Shown here: piece by piece, positions 1 through 12,201 of the stretch
How positions within the stretch are numbered: position 1 is the stretch's first letter
Layout of the letters: each line of letters opens with the position of its first letter
DNA from: Drosophila miranda
Taxonomy: Eukaryota; Arthropoda; Insecta; Diptera; Drosophilidae
Reading direction: 5' to 3'
NCBI RefSeq assembly: GCF_003369915.1
Contig: NW_022881603.1
Coordinates: 37,161,124-37,225,123, forward strand
DNA: 64,000 bases
The notes under the pieces: generated by a model
Databases searched by the model: none
Seen by the model: only the letters and a program-made list of their open reading frames with translations
Told to the model about the DNA's origin: nothing
Translations under genes and position numbers: made by a program

Positions 1-1089
1 CCTGACAAAGCTGGGCCATACCTGGAATTCCTTAACGAACAAATAACCTCAGAAGCAAAGGATGTAGACAAAGAAATGTACTCAACCAAGAACAATGAAA
101 ATCCTTTCTTTTCCTTGGAAGAGTTAGAGGCTGTGTTAGTCAGAAACAGAAAAACGGCAGGAGGAATAGATCACATCACATACGAAATGCTGAGTGCTCT
201 TAACACTAGTATAAAGACAGAACTTGTACATTTTTACAACCGTCGAGTGGCTATGTGCGATTTCCCAGTCGAATGGAGATCTATCAGAATTGTACCAATA
301 CCGAAAAAAAAAATGGATCTGACTGACTTAAAACATTTTCGACCCATATCCCTCATTTCGGTTCTAGCCAAGACAGTAAATGGCATGGTGAAAGCCAGGC
401 TGGAAAAGCATATACAAGATAACAAGATTATACTCTACAGATCTTATGCATACCAAAAAAACAAGTCTGCAGCGATGTGCATAAATGATGTCATCAATGT
501 GGTAGCGGCAAAGAAAAAGAACAAGGAACACGTTACTCTTGTGGTTGTTGACCTCAACAATGCCTACAATTGTGTCAACCTGAAATTCTTAAAAAGACTA
601 ATGGAAAATGAGTGTTTTCCTAAAACATACATTGACTGGATCATCAGTTTTATGTCTATGAGACTACTGAAAATAGGGGAAGCTGTTCAGGTAGTTGAGG
701 GAGGAATCCCACAGGGCTCTTGTCTGTCGCCCCTCCTTTTTAATGTATACACAAAAAGACTACATCAGATCTGTGATAGAAATACTCATATGATGCAATT
801 TGCAGATGACTTCGTTATAATCTCTCACAACAGAGAGTTTACTGTAGCGGTTGAAAACCTTAATAAAAAACTAAATGACTTTAACCTTCTATGTGGGGAT
901 CTCGGTTTTAGCTTCAATCCAAGCAAATCTGCAGCAATGAATGTAGGAAAAAGACAGGTCAGAGCGGTAAATATTTCTGTTAGAAATGTGCCTATACCAA
1001 ATCGAAAAGATATCCGTTTCTTAGGCAGACTGATTAGCGCAAACATGTCAAATGTCAGTCATGTAAAAATGGTTAAAGAACAAACAAAA
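1..1089 (+). pseudogene. I-like LINE copy 1, ORF2 reverse transcriptase part
   Basis: The window opens inside ORF2 of a non-LTR retrotransposon, in the linker between endonuclease and reverse transcriptase. The RT fingers and palm are readable without a stop: the motif A aspartate lies in VVDLNNAYN, the GIPQGSCLSPLLF block follows, and the catalytic motif C reads FADD with its codons at 802-810. ORF2 stops being LINE sequence at 1089, where a DINE-1-like element is inserted; the frame resumes at 2189. The same insertion at the same codon occurs in the LINE copies at 17.7 and 31.8 kb. This is the only one of the three copies that keeps the FADD aspartates. Family placement (I/LOA group) rests on the RNase H downstream and on the ORF1 zinc knuckles of the other copies. 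Confidence 0.85.
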
Positions 1090-2188
1090 CGAGGGGGAAC
1101 GTTGTGAGTTGCTGCGGACACCGCAACTCTACGGTTATACCCGATACTAAGTCAGTATGGCTCTCCTCCGGCAGACGCCGCTAATATTAAACGACACGAC
1201 AAAGAGTGCGTGCGAGAGAGACAGAAAATCAGTCTGAGCGTGACGTCGGGCCACTGCAAATTGATTTGTTCCTATTGGCTATAAAAATGATCTGATCTGA
1301 TCCAGATTCAGCAATCTGATAGATATGGTCATTATCTATGATTCTGCGTTTTTAGTTTTCTCGAATGTGCAATATTGTGGATGCAACAGATTTTCGTCCT
1401 TTGTGTGGGCGGAAGGGGGTGGGGTGAAATTTTGAGATACACGTTTTATAGTAAGATCTAACAGGAGTGCGGATACCAAATTTGGTTACTCTAGCCTTAA
1501 TAGTCTCTGAGATTTTTGAATATCCCCACATTTTCGTCCTTTGCGGGGGCGTAAGGGGTGTGGCGAAATTTTGAAACAAACTCGTCTCGGTCAGATATAT
1601 TAGGAGTGTGAATACCAAATTTGGTTGCTCTAGCTTTTATAGTCTCTGAGATCTAGGCGCTAATGTTTTACTCTAAGCAAAGCCGCCTATGCTACGTGTG
1701 TGTTAGAGAGAGACAGGGCGAGAAAAAATGAAATTGTTTTCTTGATGCTGGCTATAATAATAATACGATCCAATTCAGATTCCGCAGTCTTAAAGATATG
1801 GTCATTCTCTACAACTCTACGTTTTTGGTTTTCTCATATCTTTAAAATTGTGGATGCCACAGACTATCGTCCTTTGTGGGGGCGGAAGTGGGCGGGGCGA
1901 AGTTTTGAAATATTTTTGTAGCAGTGACATATCACAGAAGTCTGGATCCAAAACATCGTTGCTCTAGCTCTTATAGTCTTTGAGCACTAGGCGCTGAAGG
2001 GGACGGACAGACGGACAGACGGACGGACGGACAGACAGACAGGGCTCAATCGACTCGGCTATTGATGCTGATCAAGAATATATATACTTTATGGGGTCGG
2101 AAACGATTCCTTCTGGACGTTACACACATCCACTTTTACCACAAATCTAATATACCCCAATACTCATTTTGAGTATCGGGTATAAAAA
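1090..2188 (+). mobile_element. DINE-1/SGM-like non-autonomous element A
   Basis: This 1.1 kb element starts with CGAGGGGGAACG and ends in GAGTATCGGGTATAAAAA. A 13 bp subterminal inverted repeat (TATACCCGATACT near the left, AGTATCGGGTATA at the right), a short hairpin near the left end and a GGAC/AGAC microsatellite near the right end match the DINE-1/mini-me/SGM group, usually regarded as Helitron/Helentron-derived. Three internal modules each contain a TTTTCGTCCTTTG-like motif followed by a G-rich run and a GAAATTTTGA-like motif. It has no coding capacity. A-runs on both sides make the exact ends and any target duplication ambiguous. It interrupts LINE ORF2 between a Lys and a Cys codon. 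The family name comes from recognised features, not a search. Confidence 0.75.
2001..2043. repeat. GGAC/AGAC tetranucleotide microsatellite
   Basis: This is an imperfect run of GGAC and AGAC units, GTCY on the other strand, inside DINE-1 element A. The same tract occurs in the other full elements (about 4676, 9700, 15350, 22620, 36705, 41105 and 41510) and its length differs from copy to copy. A GTCY tract at this place is a hallmark of the mini-me/DINE-1 group. Confidence 0.9.
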
Positions 2189-3466
2189 TGCAACAGACTC
2201 CTCCAGCTTGCGACTACTATCAAATCAGGTCTAAAACCTAAAACAAGTACCAACATCTTCAAAGCTTTTATTAGAACAAAACAAGAATATGCTATCACAA
2301 GTTTTTCAGACATGGGATCTGGAACAAGTAAAGATATAGAAATAGCGCAAGCTAAATCACTCAGAAGGTGTGTTGGGGTGCCACCTGACACAAGCAAACA
2401 CGAAATTTTTGTCCTCGCTGGTGTAATGCCACCTGTTTTCAGGGCGAAATGGCTTACAGCCAAAGAACTGCTTAAAATTAAAAGGTTCAATCCAACAATG
2501 TTTGACGAGCTAATACGCTCAAAAGCGGATACGAGTACGTGTGTAACTTTAAGAGAATTTAATTCCATCTTTGTAAACACTCAAGAATGTGATAGTGTTA
2601 ACACATGTAACAAAATCCATGTATTAGATAAATTTTTAACTAAGGGTAAAGAAGAATACTCGAATGAAGAAATAAAAACTATATTTAATGAGATTCTGAA
2701 CAAGTACAGAAAGGACGACTGGAACATTCTATCAACAGATGCCTCAGTTACAGAAAGTACATGTGGCATAGGAATAGTAGAATGGCCTAGTGGAAATATC
2801 CACAAGTACAAAATAGAAAACAGATTATCCTCAGTAGGTGTCGAACTCGTAGGACTTAAAAAGGCCTGCGAACTATGTCTTAAATATAATTACAAAAAGG
2901 CTTTGATTTTAAGTGATGGATTAGGAGCTATTAATTTAATTAAAAATAAGAATACAGACTCGTACCTAGTGAATGATATTCACAACATAATTAACCAATC
3001 AGACATTCAGAAACTTGACATTCTATGGGTCCCTGGTCACAAGGGTGTGGCCATCAACGAAAAGACTGACATAGCAGCAAAGGCTGCTACAAGTGAGGGG
3101 TTTACAATAAATATAAAATACAGCTACAAGGAGGCTCAAAGAGAAATTAGGAACTTTTTAGTTTACAAATGGAATGAGGACTACAGGACGAAGGGGAGGA
3201 CGAAGGGATCCAGCCTCATAGACATATTTCCAGACATACCCAGTAAACCCTGGCATTTTTCTCTTAAATGGAATGCTAAAAGCATCAAGACCATTAACAG
3301 ACTTATGACGGCACACACATACGACAAAGTCTTCCTACACAGAATCAAAGCAATTGACTCAAATATCTGCGAAACGTGCAATGTAACTGAATATGCCGAA
3401 CACCTGATCTTCGATTGCCAAAGATTTGCCGGGCTCAGAAGGAAATTCAAAATCTTTAAATATTAA
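2189..3466 (+). pseudogene. I-like LINE copy 1, ORF2 thumb and RNase H part
   Basis: ORF2 resumes in frame at 2189 after the DINE-1 insertion, first with the RT thumb and connection region, then an RNase H domain. RNase H acidic positions are visible in STDASV, in a Glu of the VELVGLKKA helix, in ILSDGLGAI and in the WVPGHKGVAINEKTD block. A C-terminal CETC...H...C knuckle follows. The domain would remove RNA from the RNA/DNA hybrid during target-primed reverse transcription. A 5-base deletion near 3464 compared with the copy ending at 10765 gives an early stop just after the knuckle, so the tail of about 25 residues is lost. Confidence 0.85.
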
Positions 3467-3750
3467 TTTACATCAATTATTAATAAAAAAAGAGCCGCTA
3501 CATCTCAGAGAGCTGGCAATCTTCATCAAAACTGCTGACTTAAACTTTTGACCGCTTTTTTCCTCATCATGTTATAAAGTAATTTCAGTTTATTTTCTAA
3601 AACAGTTAAGTAATTTTCCTCTTTTTTTTTATATACCGACCTGTCAAACTCGCCAAACTACATCACCAGTATCTGATCAATGTGGCTACAGTGCTACGAT
3701 CAAAATTCCGATCATCCTTAAGATGATTTAAAACCAAATAAAAAAAAAAA
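3467..3750 (+). other. LINE copy 1, ORF2 tail and 3' UTR ending in poly(A)
   Basis: This stretch matches 10660-10961. It holds the out-of-frame end of ORF2, an AT-rich 3' UTR of about 190 bases and a terminal A-run, into which DINE-1 element B has inserted. No other gene is seen. Confidence 0.7.
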
Positions 3751-4835
3751 CGAGGGGGAACGTTGTGAGTTGCAGCGGACACCGCAACTCTACAGTTATA
3801 CCCGATACTAAGTCAGTATGGCTCTCCTCCGGCAGACGCCGCTAATATTGAACGACACGACAAAGAGTGCGTGCGAGAGAGACAGAAAATCAGTCTGAGC
3901 GTGACGTCGGGCGCTGCGTAGCCAGGGCAAATTGATTTGTTCCTTTTGGCTATAAAAATGATCTGATCTAAACCAGATTCAGCAATCTGATAGATATGAT
4001 CATTATCTATGGTTCTGCGTTTTTAGTTTTCTCGTATCCTTAATATTGTGGACGCAACAGATTTTCGTTCTTTGTGTGGGCGGAAGGGGGTGGGGCGAAA
4101 TTTTGAGATATACGTTTTAAAGTGAGATCTAACAGGAGTGCGGATACCAAGTTTGGTTACTCTAGCCTTAATAGTCTCTGAGATTTGTGAATATCCCCAG
4201 ATTTTCATCCTTTGCGGGGGCGGAAGGGGGTGTGGCGAAATTTTGAAATAAACTCGTCTCGGTCCGATATATAAGGAGTGTGGATACGAAATTTGGTTGC
4301 TCTAGCTTTTATAGTCGATCTAGGCGCTAATGTTTTACTCTAAGCAAAGCCGGCTATGCTACGTGTGTGTTAGAGAGAGACAGGGCGAGAAAAAATGAAA
4401 TTGTTTTCTTGATGCTGGCTATAATAATAATACGATCTTATTCAAATTCTGCAGTCTAAAAGATATGGTCATTCTCTACGATTCTGCGTTTTTTGGTTTT
4501 CTCGTATCTTTAAAATTGTCGATGCCACAGATTTTCGTCCTTTGTGGGGGCGGAAGTGGGCGGGGCGAAGTTTTGAAATATTTTTGTAGCAGTGACATAT
4601 CACAGAAGTCTGGATCCAAAACATCGTTGCTCTAGCTCTTATAGTCTTTGAGCACTAGGCGCTAATAGGGACGGACAGACGGACAGACAGACATGGCTCA
4701 ATCGACTCGGCTATTGATGCTGATCAAGAATATATATACTTTATGGGGTCGGAAACGATTCCTTCTGGACGTTACACACATCCACTTGTACCACAAATCT
4801 AATATACCCCAATACTCAATTTGAGTATCGGGTAC
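3751..4835 (+). mobile_element. DINE-1/SGM-like element B in the LINE poly(A) tail
   Basis: Full-length copy with the same ends and three internal modules as element A. It lies in the A-run at the end of LINE copy 1: A-runs flank it on both sides, and the equivalent junction at 10951-10962 is uninterrupted. It is therefore an insertion private to this block and later than the LINE insertion. Its microsatellite is short (about 4677-4692). It is more divergent than A, with many single-base differences. Confidence 0.75.
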
Positions 4836-4852
4836 AAAAAAAAAAAAAAAAA

Positions 4853-6096
4853 TTGCTTTCGGTTGAATACTAGCTAGGAACGACTATCAGCACTGAACAC
4901 ATATTTTTAACCGATAATCTAATCAATTTTATATAAAAGTGGCTTATTTTAAGTACCATCTTTATTGGCATCGTTTATAAAATAAGGTTTCAATAAAAAA
5001 TGTCAACAATTTCCACTAAGTTTATTTCTTTACATGGTAACTACCCATTTGCTACATATTAAAATCATTTTTATAAAGGGGTATATGTGTACTTTTCAAA
5101 ATTGTTGGCCCGGTTCTTTTCCATATAAGCCCCATGGAAGCGCCAGTGTGAAAAACCCCCGTTATGCATATTTTTACATTCCTTTTTTTTATATTTTTGA
5201 AAACATTGAGATTTTGATGGCAAGTGATCAAGATTTCGATGATTTCCCGCATTAATAATCGATGTGGCTCTAAATTGCATTTTTACACGACTTCTACATT
5301 GGGGCATTGGCTAAGAGGGTGAGTGCATAACCATAATATACTGGAAAATACTATGGAAAGTATTTTTATATTTTGCAAGGTGTGTGAACCAGACATTGTG
5401 GCAAGAAAATTAGTGTACTAAATGACTTGGCGATAAAATATACGGTCTGAAATATGCCACATATACCCACTTAAGACCCCTCTATTGAAACAGTCATTGT
5501 AGATACCTCCTATCCCTTCTTTTACTCACAAAAAAAAACCCACTATATCCACGATTTTCACTATTTTCGGTGCAATATTAAAATACCCCTTTGGCATACA
5601 ATAGGCTAATCGTTCTGTGATTTGATATTATTAGCTTGCTAGGACTTTATAGCTGAACATGAAGTTTATCCGATTGATAGATTATTTTTCTAAAATGGTA
5701 GCCAACTTTTGCTAGTCATTCTTATTGGATTTGTTTAGAATTTTCACGAGTTTTCAAAGTGAAAATTTTGAAAAATATACCGCTAAAAATTATTGTGTAA
5801 AAAAATCACTACCTTTAAAAAAACTGCATACAAAATACCAGATTAAATTGTTAAACAAATTCCAAGTCCCCAATCTATCAAAAAAAGTTTCCTTGCCAGG
5901 TAAAAAAGAGGTAAATATTATTATTATTAGTATTATTTTCCGCGGTCTAACTCGAGTTGTTATCCAGTTTAAATAAGTGGGCTTAAGTGGGCTAAGTTCG
6001 TTTTTTCATCGGTATGGCACGCTGAAAAGGCGCCATTCTTAAGAAGCGTCCCTCCATTTTTTTTAAACTCCTAAATAATTACTGCTCGACGTCATA
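4853..6096. other. mars 5' flanking DNA, copy 1
   Basis: About 1.24 kb of AT-rich single-origin DNA, duplicated nearly unchanged at 10962-12201. It links the LINE 3' end to the start of the mars copy and so probably holds the ancestral mars promoter and part of the intergenic region. A near-DRE sequence (AATCGATG, about 5257) and a TTATTATTATTAGTATTATT run near 5918 are visible. The short open frames here are not protein-like and I found no gene in it. Confidence 0.6.
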
Positions 6097-8597
6097 ATGC
6101 AGCGCCACAGGGAATTATATAAACAGCAATCACTTGCAGAACCGGGAACTCCAGAATGCGGCGCGTGCAAAACAGCGCGAGGATCGTTTTCAAAGCAACC
6201 GCATTATTAGTGTTAGTCCAACTCCCGTCAAGCGTGCGGCACCTATACCGCCCTCAGAGGAGGCGCAGCCACGCCTTACCTATGTCGCTCCTCCTAAGGA
6301 GAATCGAAAACCAGAGCTGCCTCAGCAGCAGAGGAACCCCACCCGGGACCTTTACATAAAGCGCTTCGTGGATTGGAAGGCTGCCAGGAAGGAACAAACA
6401 AAGAACGAGCAAATTGCTCGTCGTGGTCAATAGATGTTCACATATAAAACCGAAACACTTAAACCTGCGACAAACCCCCAGAAAGAGCAGGAGAACGCTC
6501 CGGCATTTGTGCCGCCAAAAAGGCACTCCTTATATGTTTTGGCAAAAAAAACTCAGTGTACGCAGACGGCAGCGGAGAGGAAACAGCCTTTGGCAACCCA
6601 ATTGCGTACCCAGGGTCATCCATCCAGATTGCACGCTCAGCCTGCGGCAACCATGGCAAAGCTGCAACATGCAACGTCGCGTCCTCAACCGGTCACTGTG
6701 AAGACCCAAACATCAAAAATGAAACATCAAACATCAGCAAGGAATGTCCAGCCAGCCACAGTGAAGCCTGCACCTTCACGTGCATTGCCCTTGAAGCCTA
6801 CAGCAGGCCCAAAGCCCAAGGCAGCAGATTTGGTCGTTGGACCTTCTGCAAATGGGGTTGTTCATTTGCCAAATGTGAGGACGCAACCATTCCAAAAGCC
6901 GGCCGTGAGTAAGCCCACCTTAAAAATACCAGCAGTAAAACCAAAGCCCATTCAAGGAGGCGGCGGAGGGGGAGCTGCGGGAAAATTTAAGTCGACCGCA
7001 GTAGCAAAAGGGCCGGCCAAAAAAAACAAGCTTGCCAGCCAATTGTCGACCAGAATGAAGGCCAAGAGCAACGTCAGCAAGTACGTAGGTCTTCAAAAGA
7101 ATGTTCGAAATCGGCCGGAGCTGATGAGAGAGTTGGTTGAGGCTGGGACCACTGAACTCCCACTGCCTCCCAATACGCCGCTGAAAGAGAAGATAAGTTT
7201 CCCTGCTCTGGCCACATTCACGCAGTGCAATACGAACAACTGCAGTCAAGAAATGATAGAAGCCTTGGGTGAGATTTCAAATCTGAGTCCAGTGGGTCCA
7301 ATGAGCAGCCACCGAGATTCGAAAGCGAAGCGGAAATTTGACTTTTCTAGGTACTCTTTGATAAAAACGGCAGCTGAAGAGAGTTTGATCTTGGATCCAT
7401 ATCTGGCTAAGGGTAAGTACAACAGGAATAAAATGGAGTAAAATGTAATATTATTGGTTTCCAGATCCAGATGATAAAGAACAAGAAAATTCTACTCTGA
7501 AGGCAGCTGCGGAGCAAACCCCTCCTCGCAGGATTTCCGATGAGAAGCCCAACTACTTAAGTCCATATGTGAGCGTCTCGCGCGGTAAAGTCACCTCTCG
7601 CTGTGAGCGTGAGAAGCGAAACAGCATGTATTTGCCCGGTGAGGAGTATCCTGTTGCCAATCGGCGGGCCCTCGAGTCGGTGCTCTACTTTCGCATACAG
7701 CTGGAGAATGAGATTCGACGACTGCGAGATATCTGCAGCGAGTGGGAAGCCTATAGCAAGGAGAATGAGGCGCATCTGGTTGAGACGGGCGGCATAGATA
7801 TGATCAATGTGGCCATTGGACAGACAAATTTGCTCTCTACCAAGAAATTGATGCAGTTCAGCGGTCTGATTGACCGTTGCGAGGCGGGAGCTACGGGCAA
7901 GAACCATCGACCCTACGATGGCAGCGAGGAGACGAAACCCGTCCAGGCAGAGGATCTGGAAGGGTGGTGGGACATGCTGCGACTCCAGAGTGAGAATGTT
8001 GAAAAGCGCTTTGATAACTTGAAGCGATGGAAACAGAACAATTGGCAGGACCCCGATGCAGTTGAGGAATCGAAAATACCAGCCAAGCCTGTGGCCAAAC
8101 CAAAGTCTAAGCTGGGCAACAATTTAAACGCTAAGCCCAAGGTCAAGGCCAGCAGTAACTTGATGCAATTACTCCGCAAGGCCCATGCTGAAATGAAAAA
8201 GGCTAAGGCGGATGTGGTATCAGCGGACGATGCCCCGCAAACTCCATTTCGCAGCAGCACTCAGCGTGTGATCGTAGTACGCGACCGTCGGTCCTTCTCT
8301 CCTGCTCGCACCGTCCTGCGCATGTCTGTAGGCGAGAGCCGTTCTTCCAATGGTGGCAACACTCTGCTCAAGTCTGCTATATTGGCCGCAGCCGAACAAA
8401 ACGCTCTTAATCATACCCCCCCTCCCAATAAGGGACGCCAGTCGATTCTGAAAAAACCAGGGACCAGCAAGCGTGAAAGTCGTGGAGTTATTTTCAGTAC
8501 AAAGAAAAATGTACGGCACTTCAAATTCACCTACGAAGAAGGCACTATTAGCGATGACCAGGGCCCAGCAGGAAATGAGCCGCAATCCGCGTCTTAG
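6097..8597 (+). pseudogene. mars: mars-like (HURP/GKAP family) gene, copy 1, broken
   Basis: Two exons (6097-7412 and 7465-8597) encode a basic, low-complexity N-terminal half, a glycine run near 6955, and a GKAP domain (about 7660-8045) with LYFRIQLENE, AIGQTNLL, QFSGLIDRCE and DLEGWWDML. This is the signature of DLGAP5/HURP proteins; in Drosophila that is mars, a spindle-associated protein needed for chromosome segregation. An SRGVIFS stretch near the C-terminus fits the RVxF pattern for PP1 docking, and mars is known to work with PP1. Lesions: the ATG at 6097 leads into a frame that shifts within 13 codons, and a TAG replaces AAG at 6431. An 81-base in-frame segment present in copy 2 is missing near 8555. 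vulcan, the other fly GKAP protein, is a less likely alternative. Confidence 0.75.
7413..7464 (+). other. mars intron, copy 1
   Basis: A 52-base intron with GTAAGT donor and TTTCCAG acceptor, phase 1. Removing it joins the AAG-G of exon 1 to the AT-CCA of exon 2 and keeps the frame into the GKAP exon. The same intron is present in copies 2 and 3, so these are DNA duplicates and not retrocopies. Confidence 0.9.
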
Positions 8598-8765
8598 GCC
8601 ATCCACCGAGTTTATGTAGTTTATCTATCATTTATTATTTAAAGTTACGTTTTTGTTTATATGTAAAGTATTATTTAATTCTGAAAATTATGTTTCAATT
8701 TCAAAGCCTTGTTTTATATTTTTTTTTTAATTAAGTACATCAATCAATCAAATAAAGGAAAAAAA
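8598..8765 (+). terminator. mars 3' UTR with AATAAA signal, copy 1
   Basis: A short AT-rich 3' UTR with a canonical AATAAA at 8751-8756, followed at once by a short A-run and DINE-1 element C. A downstream GT-rich region, if there was one, has been displaced by the element. Confidence 0.75.
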
Positions 8766-9886
8766 CGAGGGGGAACGTTGTGAGTTGCTGCGGACACCGC
8801 AACTCTACAGTTATACCCGATACTAAGTCAGTATGGCTCTCCTCCGGCAGACGCCGCTAATATTAAACGACACGACAAAGAGTGCGTGCGAGAGAGACAG
8901 AAAATCAGTCTGAGCGTGACGTCGGGCGCTGCGTAGCCACTGCAAATTGATTTGTTCCTATTGGCTATAAAAATGATCTGATCTGATCCAGATTCAGCAA
9001 TCTGATAGATATGGTCATTATCTATGATTCTGCGTTTTTAGTTTTCTCGAATGTGCAATATTGTGGATGCAACAGATATTCGTCCTTTGTGTGGGCGGAA
9101 GGGGGTGGGGTGAAATTTTGAGATACACGTTTTATAGTAAGATCTAACAGAAGTGCGGATACCAAATTTGGTTACTCTAGCCTTAATAGTCTCTGAGATT
9201 TTTGAATATCCCCAGATTTTCGTCCTTTGCGGGGGCGGAAGGGGGTGTGGCGAAATTTTGAAACAAACTCGTCTCGGTCCGATATATTAGGAGTGTGGAT
9301 ACCAAATTTGGTTGCTCTAGCTTTTGTAGTCTCTGAGATCTAGGCGCTAATGTTTTACTCTAAGCAAAGCCGCCTATGCTACGTGTGTGTTAGAGAGAGA
9401 CAGGGCGGGAAAAAAATGAAATTGTTTTCTTGATGCTGGCTATAATAATAATACGATCCAATTCAGATTCCGCAGTCTTAAAGATATGGTCATTCTCTAC
9501 AATTCTACGTTTTTGGTTTTCTCATATCTTTAAAATTGTGGATGCCACAGATTTTCGTCCTTTGTGGGGGCGGAAGTGGGCGGGGCGAAGCTTTGAAATA
9601 TTTTTGTAGCAGTGACATATCACAGAAGTCTGGGTCCAAAACATCGTTGCTCTAGCTCTTATAGTCTTTGAGCACTAGGCGCTGAAGGGGACGGACAGAC
9701 GGACGGACGGACAGACGGACAGACAGACAGACAGACATGGCCCAATCGACTCGGCTATTGATGCTGATCAAGAATATTTATACTTTATGGGGTCGGAAAC
9801 GATTCCTTCTGGACGTTACACACATCCACTTTTACCACAAATCTAATATACCCCCCCAATACTCATTTTGAGTATCGGGTATAAAA
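8766..9886 (+). mobile_element. DINE-1/SGM-like element C, downstream of mars copy 1
   Basis: Complete element inserted in the A-run just after the mars poly(A) signal, the same site as elements D and H after copies 2 and 3. Its right end (GGGTATAAAAA) runs straight into LINE sequence at the shared motif TAAAAACTATATTT, so the right boundary is a rearrangement junction and not an insertion end. The microsatellite (about 9690-9737) is the longest + strand tract. Confidence 0.75.
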
Positions 9887-10765
9887 ACTATATTTTATGA
9901 GATTCTGAACAAGTACAGAAAGGACGACTGGAACATTCTATCAACAGATGCCTCAGTTACAGAAAGTACATGTGGCATAGGAATAGTAGAATGGCCTAGT
10001 GGAAATATCCACAAGTACAAAATAGAAAACAGATTATCCTCAGTAGGTGCCGAACCTGTAGGCCTTAAAAAGGCTTGCGAACTATGTCTTAAATATATAA
10101 ACAAAAAGGCTTTGATTTTAAGTGATGGATTAGGAGCTATTAATTTAATTAAAAATACGAATACAGACTCGTACCTAGTGAATGATATTCACAACATAAT
10201 TAACCAATCAGACATTCAGAAACTTGACATTCTATGGGTCCCTGGTCACAAGGGTGTGGCCATCAACGAAAAGACTGACATAGCAGCAAAGGCTGCTACA
10301 AGTGAGGGGTTTACAATAAATATAAAATACAGCTACAAGGAGGCTCAAAGAGATATTAGGAACTTTTTAGTATACAAATGGAATGAGGACTACAGGACGA
10401 AGTGTAGGACGAAGGGATCCAGCCTCATAGACATATTTCCAGACATACCCAGTAAACCCTGGCATTTTTCTCTTAAATGGAATGCTAAAAGCATCAAGAC
10501 CATTAACAGACTTATGACGGGACACACATACGACAAAGTCTTCCTACACAGAATCAAAGCAATTGACTCAAATACCTGCGAAACGTGCAATGTAACTGAA
10601 TATGCCGAACACCTGATCTTCGATTGCCTAAGATTTGCCGGGCTCAGAAGGAAATTCAAAATCTTTAAATATTATAACAATTTACATCAATTATTAATAA
10701 AAAAAGAGCCGCTACATCTCAGAGAGCTGGCAATCTTCATCAAAACTGCTGACTTAAACTTTTGA
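9887..10765 (+). pseudogene. I-like LINE fragment: RNase H end of ORF2
   Basis: This 5'-truncated piece starts inside the sequence equivalent to 2680. RNase H motifs (STDASV, ILSDGLGAI, WVPGHKGVAINEKTD) and the C-terminal knuckle are present, and ORF2 reaches its natural stop at 10765. It therefore shows the true C-terminus (…KTADLNF). A frame break near 10095 (AAATATATAAAC in place of AAATATAATTAC) interrupts the frame before the second acidic motif. It is the fusion partner of DINE-1 C and leads into the 5' flank of mars copy 2. Confidence 0.85.
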
Positions 10766-10961
10766 CCCCTTTTTTCTTCATCATGTTATAAAGTAATTTC
10801 AGTTTGTTTTCTAAAACAGTTAAGTAATTTTCCTCTTTTTTTTATATACCGACCTGTCAAACTCGCCAAACTACATCACCAGTATCTGATCAATGTGGCT
10901 ACAGTGCTACGATCAAAATTCCGATCATCCTTGAGATGATTTAAAACCAAAAAAAAAAAAA
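10766..10961 (+). other. LINE 3' UTR and poly(A) end, uninterrupted copy
   Basis: AT-rich 3' UTR ending in a run of 13 A followed by TTGTTTTCGG of the mars flank. It defines the 3' end of the LINE family and gives the empty-site reference for DINE-1 B. Confidence 0.75.
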
Positions 10962-12201
10962 TTGTTTTCGGTTGAATACTAGCTAGCAACGACTATCCGC
11001 ACTGAACACATATTTTTAACCGATAATCTAATCAATTTTATATAAAAGTGTCTAATTTTAAGTATCATCTTTATTGGCATTGTTTATAAAATAAGGTTTC
11101 AATAAAAAATGTCAACAATTTCCACTAAGTTTATTTCTTTACATGGTATCTACCCATTTGCTACATATGAAAATCATTTTTATAAAGGGGAATATGTGTA
11201 CTTTTCAAAATTGTTGGCCCGTTCTTTTCCATATAAGCCCCATGGAAGCGCCAGTGTGAAAAACCCCCGTTATGCATATTTTTACATTTCTTTTTTTATA
11301 TTTTTGAAAACATTGAGATTTTGATGGCAAGTGATCAAGATTTCGATGATTTCCCGCATTAATAATCGATGTGGCTCTAAATTGCATTTTTACACGACTT
11401 CTACATTGGGGCATTGGCCAGTGTGAGTGCATAACCTTAATATACTGGAAAATACTATGGAAAGTATTTTTATATTTTGCAAGGTGTGTGAACCAGACAT
11501 TTTGGCAAGAAAATTAGTGTACTAAGTGACTTGGCGATAAAATATACGGTCTGAAATATGCCACATATACCCACTTAAGACCCCTCTATTTAAACAGTCA
11601 TTGTAGATACCTCCTATCCCTTCTTTTACTCACAAAAAAAAACCCACTATATCCACGATTTTCACTATTTTCGGTGCAATATTAAAATACCCCTTTGGCA
11701 TACAATGGGCTAATCGTTCTGTGATTTGATATTATTAGCTTGCTAAGACTTTATAGCTGAACATGAAGTTTATCCGATTGATAGATTATTTTTCTAAAAT
11801 AGTAGCCAACTTTTGCTAGTCATTCTTATTGGATTTGTTTAGAATTTTCACGAGTTTTCAAAGTGAAAATTTTGAAAAATATACCGCTAAAAATTATTGT
11901 GTTAAAAAAGCACTACCTTTAAAAAAAACTGCATACAAAATACCAGATTAAATTGTTAAACAAATTCCAAGTCCCCAATCTATCAAAAAAAGTTTCCTTG
12001 CCAGGTAAAAAAGAGGTAAATATTATTATTATTAGTATTATTTTCCGCGGTCTAACTCGAGTTGTTATCCAGTTTAAATAAAGGGGCTTAAGTGGGCTAA
12101 GTTCGTTTTTTCATCGGTATGGCACGCTGAAAAGGCGCCATTCTTAAGAAGCGTCCCTCCATTTTTTTTAAACTCCTAAATAATTACTGCTCGACGTCAT
12201 A
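10962..12201. other. mars 5' flanking DNA, copy 2
   Basis: Duplicate of 4853-6096 with scattered substitutions and small indels (for example a change in the GCATTGG region near 11412). It contains no recognisable gene. It probably carries the upstream regulatory DNA of mars copy 2. Confidence 0.6.

Noticed and set aside
1999..2045. Regularly spaced GGAC/AGAC tract as a CRISPR-like or regulatory array
   Set aside because: It is a simple tetranucleotide microsatellite inside DINE-1 elements, has no spacers and recurs in each copy.
5725..5976. 83-codon frame in the mars 5' flank as a small gene
   Set aside because: AT-rich, lysine-heavy composition, and the frame is altered in the duplicate at about 11830-12080.
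6254..8606. Long open frames antisense to the mars copies (up to 128 codons)
   Set aside because: They mirror the codon bias of the GC-rich mars exons, have no recognisable domain, and recur only because the gene is duplicated.
8751..8790. DINE-1 site preference for mars poly(A) signals
   Set aside because: C, D and H are one duplicated insertion, not three independent events.
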